Part shown: one piece after another, positions 1-7,668 of the stretch
Numbering within the stretch: the first letter of the stretch is position 1
Layout: every line of letters begins with the position of its first letter
Assembly (NCBI RefSeq): GCF_014207745.1
Contig: NZ_JACHJB010000001.1
Span: 2,914,001-2,978,000, forward strand
Direction: 5' to 3'
Source of the DNA: Nonomuraea muscovyensis
GTDB lineage: Bacteria; Actinomycetota; Actinomycetes; Streptosporangiales; Streptosporangiaceae
DNA length: 64,000 nt
Notes under the pieces: model-generated
Seen by the model: the letters and a program-made list of their open reading frames with translations, nothing else
Database searches by the model: none
Told to the model about the DNA's origin: nothing
Made by a program: the position numbers and the translations under genes

Positions 1-123
1 GGCCAGCTCCGCCAGGATCGCCCCGGCCAGCGCCGGGTCGAGCTGCGTGCCGGAGATGAGCAGCTTGCCGTCGTCCTCGGTGAGGGCGAGGAGCAGGAGT
101 TCCTCGGCGATCGTCACAGTCAT
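1..123 (-). CDS. GPP34 (GOLPH3/Vps74) family protein, 5' part only
   Basis: The reverse strand opens with ATG at 121-123 and stays open to the window edge, giving 41 residues beginning MTVTIAEELLLLALTEDDGK. This start, with a helix rich in leucine followed by a DDGKL turn, is the usual N-terminus of bacterial GPP34-domain proteins. In eukaryotes the family binds phosphatidylinositol-4-phosphate at the Golgi; the role in actinomycetes is not established. The gene runs off the left edge, so the C-terminal part is unseen. It is divergent from tenA with only 23 bases between the two start codons, so both promoters must overlap this short gap or the neighbouring coding ends. Confidence 0.72.
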   Translation of the reverse strand, partial: MTVTIAEELLLLALTEDDGKLLISGTQLDPALAGAILAELA

Positions 124-146
124 GGTTTTGACATTAACGTGCCCTC

Positions 147-752
147 ATGGGTCTTTCGGAGAAGTTGCACGCCGTCGGTCTTCCGCTGCTGAGGGAGCAG
201 CTCGCCCATCCCACTGTCGTGGGCATCGGGCGGGGCGACCTGCCCGAGCCGGTGTTCCGGTCGTGGCTGGAGCAGGACTACCTGTTCCTGCTCGACTACG
301 TGCGGGTGTTCGCGCGGCTGGCCTGGCAGGCGCCCGACGGGCACGTGGGCGACCTGGTGGACCTGGCCCACGCGACGTTCCACGACGAGCTGGACCTGCA
401 CCGGTCGATGTCGGCCGAGTTCGGGGCCGACCTGGAGGGGGCGCGCAAGGGCCCGGCCTGCGCGGCGTACACGGCGTTCCTGCTGGAGTCGGCCACGGAC
501 TACGGGGAGGGGCTGGCAGCCCTCTATCCCTGCATGTGGGGCTATTCGATGCTGGGCGGGAAGCTGGCGGAGAACCCGCCCGCCGAGCCGCGGTACCGCG
601 CCTGGGTGGACACCTACGCCGACCCGGGCTTCGCGGCGCTGGCCGCGCGGATCGGGGAGATGATCGACGAGGCGGCCCCGGACCCCGCGCGGGCGGAGGC
701 GCTGTTCGTCGAGGGGATGCGGCACGAGCTGGCGTTCTGGGACGTGCCCTGA
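147..752 (+). CDS. tenA: TenA/Thi-4 family protein (aminopyrimidine aminohydrolase / thiaminase II)
   Basis: The 201-residue protein matches the all-helical TenA fold in length and in key positions. A cysteine sits in the motif ALYPCMWGY (about residue 128), equivalent to the nucleophile of TenA. Near the C-terminus the motif MRHELAFW carries the conserved glutamate. A DELDLH segment lies in the middle. TenA enzymes salvage degraded thiamine by hydrolysing aminopyrimidines to hydroxymethylpyrimidine (HMP). The TPP-riboswitch-controlled CytX-like transporter 1.6 kb downstream supports a salvage role. The ATG at 147 has no clear Shine-Dalgarno sequence, so the mRNA may be leaderless. A DNA-repair gene follows, so this is not a pure thiamine operon. 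Confidence 0.85.
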   Translation: MGLSEKLHAVGLPLLREQLAHPTVVGIGRGDLPEPVFRSWLEQDYLFLLDYVRVFARLAWQAPDGHVGDLVDLAHATFHDELDLHRSMSAEFGADLEGARKGPACAAYTAFLLESATDYGEGLAALYPCMWGYSMLGGKLAENPPAEPRYRAWVDTYADPGFAALAARIGEMIDEAAPDPARAEALFVEGMRHELAFWDVP

Positions 753-761
753 CGGCACGTC
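741..761 (+). terminator. Short hairpin over the tenA stop codon
   Basis: GACGTGCC and GGCACGTC form a perfect 8-bp stem around a 5-base loop that contains the tenA stop codon. There is no T-run after it, so it may be a weak terminator, an attenuating hairpin, or only an RNA end-stabiliser. Confidence 0.35.
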
Positions 762-772
762 GTCGCCGACGG

Positions 773-787
773 TCCACAGGCTGTGGA
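773..787. promoter_or_regulatory. Perfect palindrome upstream of the Fpg/Nei gene
   Basis: TCCACAGGCTGTGGA is a perfect 7-bp inverted repeat around one central G, placed 29 bases before the fpg start codon. Position and symmetry suggest a protein-binding site, but no regulator can be named. Confidence 0.3.
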
Positions 788-816
788 TTGCCGAGGCCGA
801 CCCGTACCCTGGTGAC

Positions 817-1695
817 ATGCCGGAACTTCCCGAAGTCGAGTCGTTGACCGCCTTCCTGCGGGAGCGGGCGGTGGGCCGCACGGTCCTGGCGGTCGACGTG
901 CTCGCGATCCAGGCACTCAAGACGTTCGACCCGCCGGTGGGCGCGCTCGGCGGGCTGACCGTCACCGGCGTGGCGCGGCACGGCAAGTTCCTCGACCTCG
1001 ACTGCGACGGGCTGCACCTGGTGATCCACCTGGCGCGGGCCGGGTGGCTGCGCTGGCGCGACGACCTGTCGGGCGCCAAGCCGGTCCGCCCGGGCAAGGG
1101 CCCACTCGCCGTGCGCGTGCGGTTCGCGCCCGACGACGCGGGGCTCGCGCCGGGGTTCGAGCTGACCGAGGCGGGCACACAGAAGCGCCTCGCCGTCCAC
1201 GTCACCAAAGATCCCGACACCGTGCCGGGCATCGCGGCCCTCGGCCCCGACCCGCTCGACGACGCCTTCACCGTCGACGCGCTCAAGCGCATCGTCGGCG
1301 GCAACCGCACCCAGATCAAGGGCCTGCTGCGCGACCAGAAGATCATCGCGGGCATCGGCAACGCCTACTCCGACGAGGTGCTCCACGTGGCCCGGATGTC
1401 CCCGTTCAAGATCGCCGCCACGCTCACCGACGCGCAGATCGCCGACCTGCACGAGGCCATCGTCACCACCCTGCGCGAGGCGGTCGAGCGGGCCCACGGG
1501 CTGGCGGCCAAGGACCTCAAGGCGGAGAAGAAGTCGGGGCTGCGGGTGCACAACCGGGCTGGGCAGCCCTGCGACGTGTGCGGCGACACGATCCGGGAGG
1601 TGTCGTTCGCCGACTCCTCGTTGCAGTACTGCCCCACCTGCCAGACGGGCGGCAAACCCCTCGCCGACCGGCGGTTGTCCCGTCTGCTCAAATGA
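817..1695 (+). CDS. Fpg/Nei family DNA glycosylase
   Basis: The protein begins MPELPEVE; after removal of Met the N-terminal proline is the Schiff-base nucleophile of formamidopyrimidine-DNA glycosylases, and Glu-2 is the second catalytic residue. A lysine in RHGKFL (about residue 56) matches the conserved DNA-binding lysine. A helix-two-turn-helix region lies at about residues 140-220 (with NRTQIKGLL and GIGNAYSDE). The C-terminus has a zinc finger with two CxxC pairs, CDVCG and YCPTC. At 292 residues it has full length. It removes oxidised bases and cuts the abasic site. The family has several actinobacterial subgroups, so I do not assign it strictly to mutM. Its TGA overlaps the next start codon. 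Confidence 0.92.
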   Translation: MPELPEVESLTAFLRERAVGRTVLAVDVLAIQALKTFDPPVGALGGLTVTGVARHGKFLDLDCDGLHLVIHLARAGWLRWRDDLSGAKPVRPGKGPLAVRVRFAPDDAGLAPGFELTEAGTQKRLAVHVTKDPDTVPGIAALGPDPLDDAFTVDALKRIVGGNRTQIKGLLRDQKIIAGIGNAYSDEVLHVARMSPFKIAATLTDAQIADLHEAIVTTLREAVERAHGLAAKDLKAEKKSGLRVHNRAGQPCDVCGDTIREVSFADSSLQYCPTCQTGGKPLADRRLSRLLK

Positions 1696-1941
1696 GCGGC
1701 ACCGAGGCCGACGACGCCTACGACGTCCGGCAGTGGGACACCCGAGAGGGCTGCGAGGTCCGCCAGATCCTCGACCGCGTCGCCGGTCGTGCCGCCCCGG
1801 GTGGACTACGCGCTCACGCCGCTCGGCCGTACCCTGCACGAAACGATCAAGGCGCTGGTCACCTGGCCCGAGGAGCACCAGGGGGAGATCGCGGCCGCCC
1901 GTGCCGCCTACGACCGCGGGCGCGAGATGATGGACACATGA
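1692..1941 (+). pseudogene. HxlR-type transcriptional regulator remnant with internal deletion and frameshift
   Basis: From the ATG at 1692 the first 33 codons read like an HxlR N-terminus (YDVRQWDTREGCEVRQILDR). From about 1792, in a different frame, the DNA encodes VPPRVDYALTPLGRTLHETI and then a helix ending GREMMDT at the TGA at 1939-1941. The second half is the hallmark C-terminus of HxlR regulators. About 50 residues containing the DNA-recognition helix and the wing are missing between them, and the junction also shifts the frame. The result cannot bind DNA as an HxlR protein. The remnant is still overlapped by its neighbours through ATGA junctions on both sides, so the operon-like spacing survived the deletion. 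Confidence 0.8.
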
Positions 1942-2261
1942 CGGTTCCTGAGATCGAGGCCAACCAGGTCCCCGCCGACGCCTTCCTGCTCGACGTGCGC
2001 GAGCGCGAGGAGTGGGTGGCCGGTCACGCTCCCGAGGCGGTGCACATCCCGATGTCGGAGATCCAGGGCCGGGTCGCCGAGGTGCCGGAGGATCGCAAGG
2101 TCTACGTCGTCTGCCGGTCCGGCGGCCGGTCGCTGCAGGTGGCGGCCTGGCTGAACCACCTGGGACGCGAGGCGGTCAACGTCGGTGGCGGCATGCAGTC
2201 GTGGGAGTTCGTCCGCAGGCCGATGGTCAGCGAGACGGGCCAACCTCCCTTTGTCGCCTGA
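1938..2261 (+). CDS. Rhodanese-like sulfurtransferase
   Basis: This 107-residue single-domain rhodanese starts at the ATG that overlaps the stop of the HxlR remnant. LLDVREREEWVAGHAPEAVHIP is the N-terminal CH2A-type motif region, and the active-site loop is CRSGGRS, with the persulfide-carrying cysteine at about residue 73. A GGMQSWE segment follows, as in most single-domain rhodaneses. Such enzymes move sulfane sulfur to thiol acceptors. Placement next to thiamine-related genes allows a link to thiazole sulfur supply, but no ThiI, ThiS or ThiG is in view, so this is only a possibility. Confidence 0.88.
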   Translation: MTVPEIEANQVPADAFLLDVREREEWVAGHAPEAVHIPMSEIQGRVAEVPEDRKVYVVCRSGGRSLQVAAWLNHLGREAVNVGGGMQSWEFVRRPMVSETGQPPFVA

Positions 2262-2264
2262 CTA

Positions 2265-2291
2265 GTGACAAACTCGATCTAGTGTCATAAT
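2265..2291 (+). promoter_or_regulatory. Possible promoter for the riboswitch transcript
   Basis: GTGACA (2265-2270) and CATAAT (2286-2291) resemble -35 and -10 elements, but the 15-base spacer is short. The predicted start would fall just before the riboswitch. A TAGTG sequence occurs on both elements (2264 and 2280). This is weak evidence. Confidence 0.3.
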
Positions 2292-2305
2292 TCGGGCGAT
2301 ACACA

Positions 2306-2398
2306 CACCCGCGGGAGCTCGGGGCAACCGGGCTGAGAGGGCAGCTACCGCCGCTGCCGACCGCATGAACCTGTCCGGGTAATGCCGGCGTAGGGAGA
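2306..2398 (+). ncRNA. TPP (THI-box) riboswitch
   Basis: The conserved THI-box segments are present in order: CTGAGAGG at 2333-2340, ACCGCATGAACCTG around 2360-2373, and CCGGGTAATGCCGGCG followed by TAGGGA at 2375-2396. These form the two sensor arms that bind the pyrimidine and the pyrophosphate of thiamine pyrophosphate. The closing stem runs into GGGAGAG at 2393-2399, which is also the Shine-Dalgarno sequence 6 bases before the ATG at 2404. Ligand binding would therefore hide the ribosome site, so control is most likely at translation initiation. Confidence 0.95.
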
Positions 2399-2403
2399 GT
2401 GCG

Positions 2404-3738
2404 ATGGCGCACGTCGCCGACGAGGTTCCGCTGACCCTCGAAGGAGAACCCCCCAAGACCCTCGGGCTGCTCGACCAGGGCGCCCTGTGGGCCAACCTCG
2501 GCGTCAGCCTCCTGGGCTTCTCGGGAGCGCTGTTCCTGATCAACCCGCTCGGCGACGCCCCGCTGAGCCTGGCGGCCGCCCTGACGGCCGCGCTCGTCGG
2601 CAGCCTGATCGGCACGGCCATGGTGGGCGTGGCGGCCGTGCCCGGCACGCAGACCGGGCAGCCGGCGATGGTCCTGCTGCGCGGCCTGTTCGGGGCGAGG
2701 CTGTCGTACATCCCGACCGTGCTCAACATCGTCCAGATGGTCGGCTGGGGCGCCTTCGAGCTCTGGGTGATCGCCATGGGCGCGAGCGCCATCTTCGGCC
2801 CCACGGTGCCGTACGCCGTGTGGGTGATCGTGGCCGGGGTACTCACGACCGCGCTGAGCATCTGGCCGCTCGGCGCGGTACGGGTGCTGCGCCGCTACGT
2901 GACGATCGCCGTCGTCGTCGCGATGATCTGGTTCGCCGTGGACTTCCTGGGCACGGCGCAACCGGAGACCGGCGGCTCGTGGGCGGCCTTCGCGCCGGCC
3001 GTCGACTACGTGATCGCGCTGTCGGTCTCCTGGGTGCCGCTCGCCGCCGACTTCGCCCGGCACTCCAGGTCGAGCACGGCGGCGTTCACCGGTGTGGTCG
3101 GCGGCTACACGCTGGCCCAGGTGGCCTGCCTCGGCCTCGGCGTCTACGCGGTGGCCATCGCCGGGTCGGCCGCGGTGAGCGCCGACAGCACGGCGGTGTT
3201 CGGGCCGTTCGTCGCGGCGCCGCTCGGCGCGCTGTTCTTCGCCGTCCTCGTGCTGCGGGAGACCGACCAGTCGTTCGCGAACGTCTACTCCACCACCGTG
3301 TCGCTGCAGAACCTCATGCCGCGGGTGGACCGGAGGGTCTTCTCCATCGCGGTGGGCGTGCTGACGATCGGCATCGCGCTGCTCGTGAACGTGACGTCCT
3401 ACGGGGCCTTCCTCAGCGTGATCGGGGCGGTGTTCGTGCCGATGTTCGCGGTGCTGGCCGTCGACTACTTCGTGCTCGGCGGCGCGTTCGGGTGGAACAC
3501 CGCGGAGGACGCGCCGGCCCGCTGGTCCATGCTGCTGCCCTGGGCCCTGGGCTTCGCCGCGTACTGGCTGACCACCTCGACGCCGACCGTCGGGCAGTGG
3601 GACGCCCTGTGGGGGGCGGTGCGCGACGCGATCGGCTTCACCCGGCAGCCGTGGATGAACGGCGCGCTCGGCGCGGCCCTGGTGGCGGCGCTCGTGACGC
3701 TGGCGGTGGGCGTGGTCGCCCGCTCCCGCCGACGCTAA
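2404..3738 (+). CDS. cytX: NCS1-family permease, putative hydroxymethylpyrimidine transporter (CytX-like)
   Basis: The 444-residue protein has about 12 hydrophobic segments and belongs to the nucleobase:cation symporter-1 (purine-cytosine permease) family. GTQTGQPAMVLLRGLFG in the first third and SVSWVPLAADFARHSR in the middle are typical of the CytX branch. The TPP riboswitch directly upstream, which controls this start codon, points to a thiamine precursor as substrate, most likely HMP, rather than cytosine. With TenA it would form a salvage pair: import of pyrimidine fragments and release of HMP. No thiD or thiE is in the window, so later steps are encoded elsewhere. Confidence 0.85.
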   Translation: MAHVADEVPLTLEGEPPKTLGLLDQGALWANLGVSLLGFSGALFLINPLGDAPLSLAAALTAALVGSLIGTAMVGVAAVPGTQTGQPAMVLLRGLFGARLSYIPTVLNIVQMVGWGAFELWVIAMGASAIFGPTVPYAVWVIVAGVLTTALSIWPLGAVRVLRRYVTIAVVVAMIWFAVDFLGTAQPETGGSWAAFAPAVDYVIALSVSWVPLAADFARHSRSSTAAFTGVVGGYTLAQVACLGLGVYAVAIAGSAAVSADSTAVFGPFVAAPLGALFFAVLVLRETDQSFANVYSTTVSLQNLMPRVDRRVFSIAVGVLTIGIALLVNVTSYGAFLSVIGAVFVPMFAVLAVDYFVLGGAFGWNTAEDAPARWSMLLPWALGFAAYWLTTSTPTVGQWDALWGAVRDAIGFTRQPWMNGALGAALVAALVTLAVGVVARSRRR

Positions 3739-3747
3739 CGACCAGCC

Positions 3748-3852
3748 CGGCGCGGTGTTTCAGGGCGGCGCGATGTTCAGAACGGCGCGGTGTTTCAGGG
3801 CGGCGCGATGTTCAGAACGGCGCGGCGTTCAGGGCGGCGCGGTGTTCAGGCG
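3748..3852. repeat. Tandem repeat, six 17-18 bp copies (35-bp double unit x3)
   Basis: The motif GGCGCGRTGTTTCAGGG and close variants follow one another six times. Copies come in alternating pairs, so the array also reads as three units with exact period 35 (starts at 3748, 3783 and 3818). The array fills the gap between two convergent genes and runs over the stop codon of the alkyltransferase gene. It is simple tandem expansion, with no dyad symmetry typical of CRISPR or REP elements. Confidence 0.85.
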
Positions 3853-4412
3853 AGGGCGCGCGTCTCGACGGTGAGCAGGTGGCGCTTGGCGGCGGTGCCT
3901 CCGGCGTAGTCGCCGAGCGCGCCGTCGCCCGGGACGACGCGGTGACAGGGCACCACCACGCACACCGGGTTGGAGCTGAGCGCGTTGCCGACCGCCCGCA
4001 GCGCGCGCGGCCGGCCGATGCGCTCGGCGATCGCGTCGAGGGTGGCCGTCGTGCCGTAGGGAACCGCCATCGTCTTCTGCAGCACCGTGCGCGCGAACGG
4101 CGTGGCGAGGGCCAGGTCGACCGGTGTGGCGAAGGCGCGCAGCCGGCCGGAGAAGTAGGCGTCGAGCTCCCGGCGCACCGGGTCGAGCCGGCGGGCGTCG
4201 GGGCCGATGAACGTGCCGACGTGCCGGGACACCCGCTCGAAGACGACGTGTTCGTCGTCGTAGCTGCACGCCACGAGGCCCTTGCCGGACACCGCGAGCA
4301 CCATCCTGCCGACGGCGCCGTCGTAGGTGCCGAACGCGATGTCGGGGGGCGACTGTCCGCGGTAGGTGGGCGAGGTGACCCGCAGCAGAGCATCGATGTC
4401 GCCGCCCGCCAT
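3846..4412 (-). CDS. ogt: Methylated-DNA--protein-cysteine methyltransferase
   Basis: The 188-residue protein transfers an alkyl group from O6-alkylguanine in DNA to its own cysteine. The acceptor motif is PCHRV with Cys at residue 156; the preceding VGNALSSNPVCVVV and the following GGTAAKRHLL complete the Ada/Ogt C-terminal domain. The N-terminal half (GTYDGAVGRMVLAVSGKGL) is the degenerate ribonuclease-like domain. I place the start at the ATG at 4412 because GAGGGTGAGGGG lies directly upstream; longer reading is possible but would enter the divergent kinase gene. The stop codon lies inside a tandem repeat array, so the last residues may vary among strains. Confidence 0.9.
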   Translation of the reverse strand: MAGGDIDALLRVTSPTYRGQSPPDIAFGTYDGAVGRMVLAVSGKGLVACSYDDEHVVFERVSRHVGTFIGPDARRLDPVRRELDAYFSGRLRAFATPVDLALATPFARTVLQKTMAVPYGTTATLDAIAERIGRPRALRAVGNALSSNPVCVVVPCHRVVPGDGALGDYAGGTAAKRHLLTVETRALA

Positions 4413-4502
4413 CCCCTCACCCTCTTCCCGTCGCAAGCCGTGACCGCAGCGTATCGGACGGATCGCACGACGCAGGCACCTCGCCACGGGCACTATGGAG
4501 AT

Positions 4503-6371
4503 GTGGGTGACGAGTGGGCCGGCAGTGACGACGAGATCGCCCGTGCGGTGCTCGCCGCCTCGCCCAACGCGCTGATCGCGCTCGACCGCGACCAGACCGT
4601 CCTGGTGTGGACGCCGGCGGCCGAACGGCTCTTCGGCTGGACAGCCGAGGAGATGCTGGGCCGCCGGGCGCCGATCGTGCCGGACGAGCTGACGGCCGAG
4701 CACAACGCGGTGCTCGAACGCGTGCGCACGGGCGGTCAGGTGAGGCTGCAGACCAGGCGGTTACGCAGCGACGGCGGCGTGATCGACGTCCGGGTCGACA
4801 CGAGCGCGCTGGTCATCGGCACTTCGGTGGTGGGCTACGTCTGCGAACACCACCCCGCCGAGGCCGACGAGGCGGCCCGCGAGCGCGTGGCGCGCCGGGC
4901 GCAGCTCGTGCGCCGGCTGACCGACGTGGTCGCCGACATCAACGCCGAGCTGGAGTTGTCGGCCGTGCTCGACCGGATCGCGGCCAGCCTGACCGAGCTG
5001 ACGGGCGCCGACGCGGGCGGCTTCGTGCTCATCGAGGGCGAACGCCTGCGCCTGGTGAGCACCCACCGGCTGCCCGAGACGCTCAAGGGCGCGACGGCCG
5101 ATCTGCGCACCAGCCTCGTCGGCAAGCTGCTGCGCACCGGCCGGACCGTCCTGCTGGAGTCCGGCGGCCTCGGCGAACTGGTCTGGGCCGAGTTGTCCGG
5201 ACTGCACACCATCGCGCTCGGTCTCGCGGCCGTGGGCGGGCGCCCCTACGGCGCGCTGTACGCGCTGTTCGCCGACGGCCGGCCCGGCCACCTGGAGCTG
5301 GAGCTGCTCGAACTGCTCGCCGGGCACGCGGGGATCGCCGTGGGCAACGCGATGGCCTACCAGGAGGCGATCCGCCAGCGGGCCCACGAGCGGGCGCTGT
5401 TCGACGCGAGCGCCGACGGCATCGCCGTGCTGGACCGCGAGGGACGGGTGATCCGGTGGAACCCCGCGGCGACCGAGCTCACCGCCCTGCCCGCCGACGC
5501 GGTGCTGGACCTGCCGCCGCCGTTCGCGCTGCCGGGGCCGGGCGAGAAGCTGACCTTCCGGCTGCCGAACGGGCGCTGGCTGGACGTGGTGGGCGCCCAG
5601 ATCGAGGAGACCGGCGAGGTGGTGGTCGACTTCCGCGACGTGACCCAGGCCAAGGAACTGGAGGAGGCCAAGGACCTCTTCCTGGCCACCACCAGCCACG
5701 AGCTGCGCACCCCGATCACGATCGTGCGCGGCTTCGCCAGCACACTGGACGCGCGCTGGGACAAGCTGACCGACCCCGAGCGCCGCTCCGCCGTCCACAC
5801 GATCGCCGAGCGGGCCCGGTCGCTGGGACGGCTCATGGACCATCTGCTGCTCGGCTCCCGCGCCGGCGCGGACGAGCTGAAGGTCCGGGTCGAGGCGTTC
5901 GACCTGACCGAACGCATCCACGCGGCGACGCTCGGCCTGCCCGAGCTGTCCGACCGGCACCGGGTCGAGGTGACCGTCCCGGAGGACCTGCCGCCGGTCC
6001 GGGGCGACGCGCTGGCCACCGAGATCGTGCTCGGCCAGTTGCTGGAGAACGCGTTCAAGTACAGCCCGGCAGGCGGCCTGATCCGGGTCGAGGCGTGGCC
6101 GGAGGACGACACGGTGGTGGTCGTCGTGGACGACGAGGGCGTCGGCATCGCCCCGCCGGACCGGGAACGGATCTTCGAGCGGTTCGTCCAGGTCGACAGC
6201 GGCGACCGCAGGAGGTTCGGCGGTGTCGGGCTCGGCCTCTACATCGTGCGGAGCCTGGCCAGGGCCCAGGGCGGCGACGTGAGCGCCCACTCGCGCGACG
6301 GCGGCGGCACCCGGATGCGGCTCGTCATCGGCACCGCCTCCATTACTGGATCCGACACACCGATGCGGTAA
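4503..6371 (+). CDS. Hybrid-sensing histidine kinase (PAS-GAF-PAS-HisKA-HATPase)
   Basis: This 622-residue protein has no membrane segment, so it is a cytoplasmic sensor. A PAS domain lies at about residues 10-120 (ALDRDQTVLVWTPAAERLFG), a GAF domain at about 145-290, and a second, shorter PAS at about 300-375. The phosphoacceptor His-399 is in ATTSHELRTP. The ATPase domain shows the N box LLENAFKYSP, the G1 box DDEGVGIAP and the G2 box GGVGLGLYI. The GTG at 4503 after GGAG is the likely start, though the spacing is short. No response regulator is adjacent, so it is an orphan kinase. It is divergent from ogt with 90 bases between starts; a functional link is only suggested by that. Confidence 0.88.
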   Translation: MGDEWAGSDDEIARAVLAASPNALIALDRDQTVLVWTPAAERLFGWTAEEMLGRRAPIVPDELTAEHNAVLERVRTGGQVRLQTRRLRSDGGVIDVRVDTSALVIGTSVVGYVCEHHPAEADEAARERVARRAQLVRRLTDVVADINAELELSAVLDRIAASLTELTGADAGGFVLIEGERLRLVSTHRLPETLKGATADLRTSLVGKLLRTGRTVLLESGGLGELVWAELSGLHTIALGLAAVGGRPYGALYALFADGRPGHLELELLELLAGHAGIAVGNAMAYQEAIRQRAHERALFDASADGIAVLDREGRVIRWNPAATELTALPADAVLDLPPPFALPGPGEKLTFRLPNGRWLDVVGAQIEETGEVVVDFRDVTQAKELEEAKDLFLATTSHELRTPITIVRGFASTLDARWDKLTDPERRSAVHTIAERARSLGRLMDHLLLGSRAGADELKVRVEAFDLTERIHAATLGLPELSDRHRVEVTVPEDLPPVRGDALATEIVLGQLLENAFKYSPAGGLIRVEAWPEDDTVVVVVDDEGVGIAPPDRERIFERFVQVDSGDRRRFGGVGLGLYIVRSLARAQGGDVSAHSRDGGGTRMRLVIGTASITGSDTPMR

Positions 6372-6514
6372 CGAGGTGGTCACGGATGTGCTGACCTACA
6401 GTCCAATGTGTACAAGCTGTGATCGAGATGCGGTTTCTGGGATTGAGTAACGGGGCATTTCGGTCGTACCGGGGAGTGTTCCCGCGGGGGGCACTGGTAG
6501 ACGGGGAGGTGGGT

Positions 6515-6952
6515 GTGTCAAGCATGGTGCTGCTGCCGTACGCGCCGTCCAGCGTCGCCGTTGCCCGCCAGCGTCTGAGCACTGACCTGCAGGATCTCGG
6601 CGTGTTCGACGCCGCGATCGACGACGCCGTACTGGTGGTGAGCGAGCTGCTCAGCAATGCGCTGAGACACGCCCATCCGTTGCCGTCGGGCATGGTCAAG
6701 GTGGCGTGGCTGCGCAGCGGCGACCGGATCGAGGTGGCGGTGAGCGACGGGGGAGCCGCCACCGAGCCGCGCGCGGGCCGCCCCACCCTCTCATCGCTGG
6801 GGGGCAGGGGGCTCGGCATCGTCGAGTACGTGGCCGAGAGCTGGGGCGTTCGCCATGACGGCGAGATGACGACCGTGTGGGCCATCCTGTCCGCGCCCAA
6901 CGGCAACGGCTCGATGAACGGGCACGTCGCAGCCCTGAGAGAGGCCGGCTAG
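6515..6952 (+). CDS. RsbW-like ATP-binding protein (HATPase_c_2, anti-sigma factor type)
   Basis: A single GHKL ATPase domain of 145 residues. VVSELLSNALRHA is the N box, SDGG the G1 box and GGRGLGIVEYV the G2 box. There is no dimerisation or phosphoacceptor domain, as in SpoIIAB/RsbW kinases that phosphorylate STAS anti-anti-sigma proteins. I chose the GTG at 6515 because GGGAGG ends 6 bases upstream; an ATG three codons later or a GTG at 6419 are alternatives. A STAS protein is encoded 3.7 kb away (10676), which could be a partner but is not in the same operon. Its stop overlaps the stop of the convergent YidC gene. Confidence 0.85.
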   Translation: MSSMVLLPYAPSSVAVARQRLSTDLQDLGVFDAAIDDAVLVVSELLSNALRHAHPLPSGMVKVAWLRSGDRIEVAVSDGGAATEPRAGRPTLSSLGGRGLGIVEYVAESWGVRHDGEMTTVWAILSAPNGNGSMNGHVAALREAG

Positions 6953-7596
6953 CCGACGCGGGCGGCCAGCACGGCGCGCTCGCCGAAGGTCCAGGCCGTG
7001 GACACCAGGAGGTACAGTCCGGCGGCCAGCGGCAGCATCGCCGCGGCGACGACCGAGCCCCACGGCAGCAACGGCATGATCTTCCGCAGCGTTTCGGGCT
7101 GCTCCTCCGTGAGCGTGGCGCGGATCTTCCGTGACGACAGCCACGCCACCAGTGCGACCAGTGCGATGATCACAGCGAAGACCGAAAATGGCCAACTGAT
7201 CAGTCCGTAATTGGCTACCACGCCGGCCACCTGCTGACCCAGCGGAACCCCCAGCAACTGCTGGCCGGCGAGCGCGGTCGGATGCGTGGCGACCTGGTAC
7301 ATCAGCCACAGGAACGGCAACTGGGCCAGCCCCGGCAGGATTCCGGCGAACGGCGAGCTGCCCTCCCTGGCGTACAGCGCGGAGACCTCCTTGCTGAGCC
7401 GCTGCGGATCGCGCCCGAACCGCTTCTGCAGCCGGCGCAGCTCCGGCGCCAGCCGCTCCTTGACCTTGGCGCTGCGCGCCTGCCGGACGCTCAGCGGGAG
7501 CAGCAGCACCCGTACGGCCAGTGTGAACAGCACGATGGCGAGGGCGGCGTGGCCCCCGGACATGCCGACGACGAACGTGACAAGAGAATCGATCAT
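6949..7596 (-). CDS. YidC/Oxa1 family membrane protein (paralogue)
   Basis: The 215-residue protein carries the conserved 60KD_IMP core: an N-terminal membrane segment, a positively charged loop (VRQARSAKVKERLAPELRRLQKRFG) and four further hydrophobic segments with GILPGLAQLPFLWLMYQ. It lacks the long periplasmic domain, as in Gram-positive YidC. Main actinobacterial YidC is normally next to rpmH, rnpA and jag at the origin; this copy is not, so it is a paralogue. The ATG at 7596 follows GAAGGG at good distance and is preferred over the upstream ATG at 7611. It is followed on the same strand, upstream, by DUF6412 and a small membrane protein. Confidence 0.85.
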   Translation of the reverse strand: MIDSLVTFVVGMSGGHAALAIVLFTLAVRVLLLPLSVRQARSAKVKERLAPELRRLQKRFGRDPQRLSKEVSALYAREGSSPFAGILPGLAQLPFLWLMYQVATHPTALAGQQLLGVPLGQQVAGVVANYGLISWPFSVFAVIIALVALVAWLSSRKIRATLTEEQPETLRKIMPLLPWGSVVAAAMLPLAAGLYLLVSTAWTFGERAVLAARVG

Positions 7597-7668
7597 GAGC
7601 CCTTCAGACATGAGGAAGTCTTCACACAGAGGAAGACGGACTCAGGGCTCGTCGAAGACGAAGCCCCG

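Noticed and set aside
3748..3852. CRISPR-like array
   Set aside because: Copies are directly adjacent without spacers and there are no cas genes.
2487..4502. Upstream extension of the kinase reading frame over the permease and alkyltransferase genes
   Set aside because: The frame is open by chance; the PAS domain begins just after 4503 and the upstream translation is low-complexity.
4761..6383. Reverse-strand 540-codon frame opposite the histidine kinase
   Set aside because: Composition is typical of antisense to GC-rich coding DNA, and the forward frame has clear kinase motifs.
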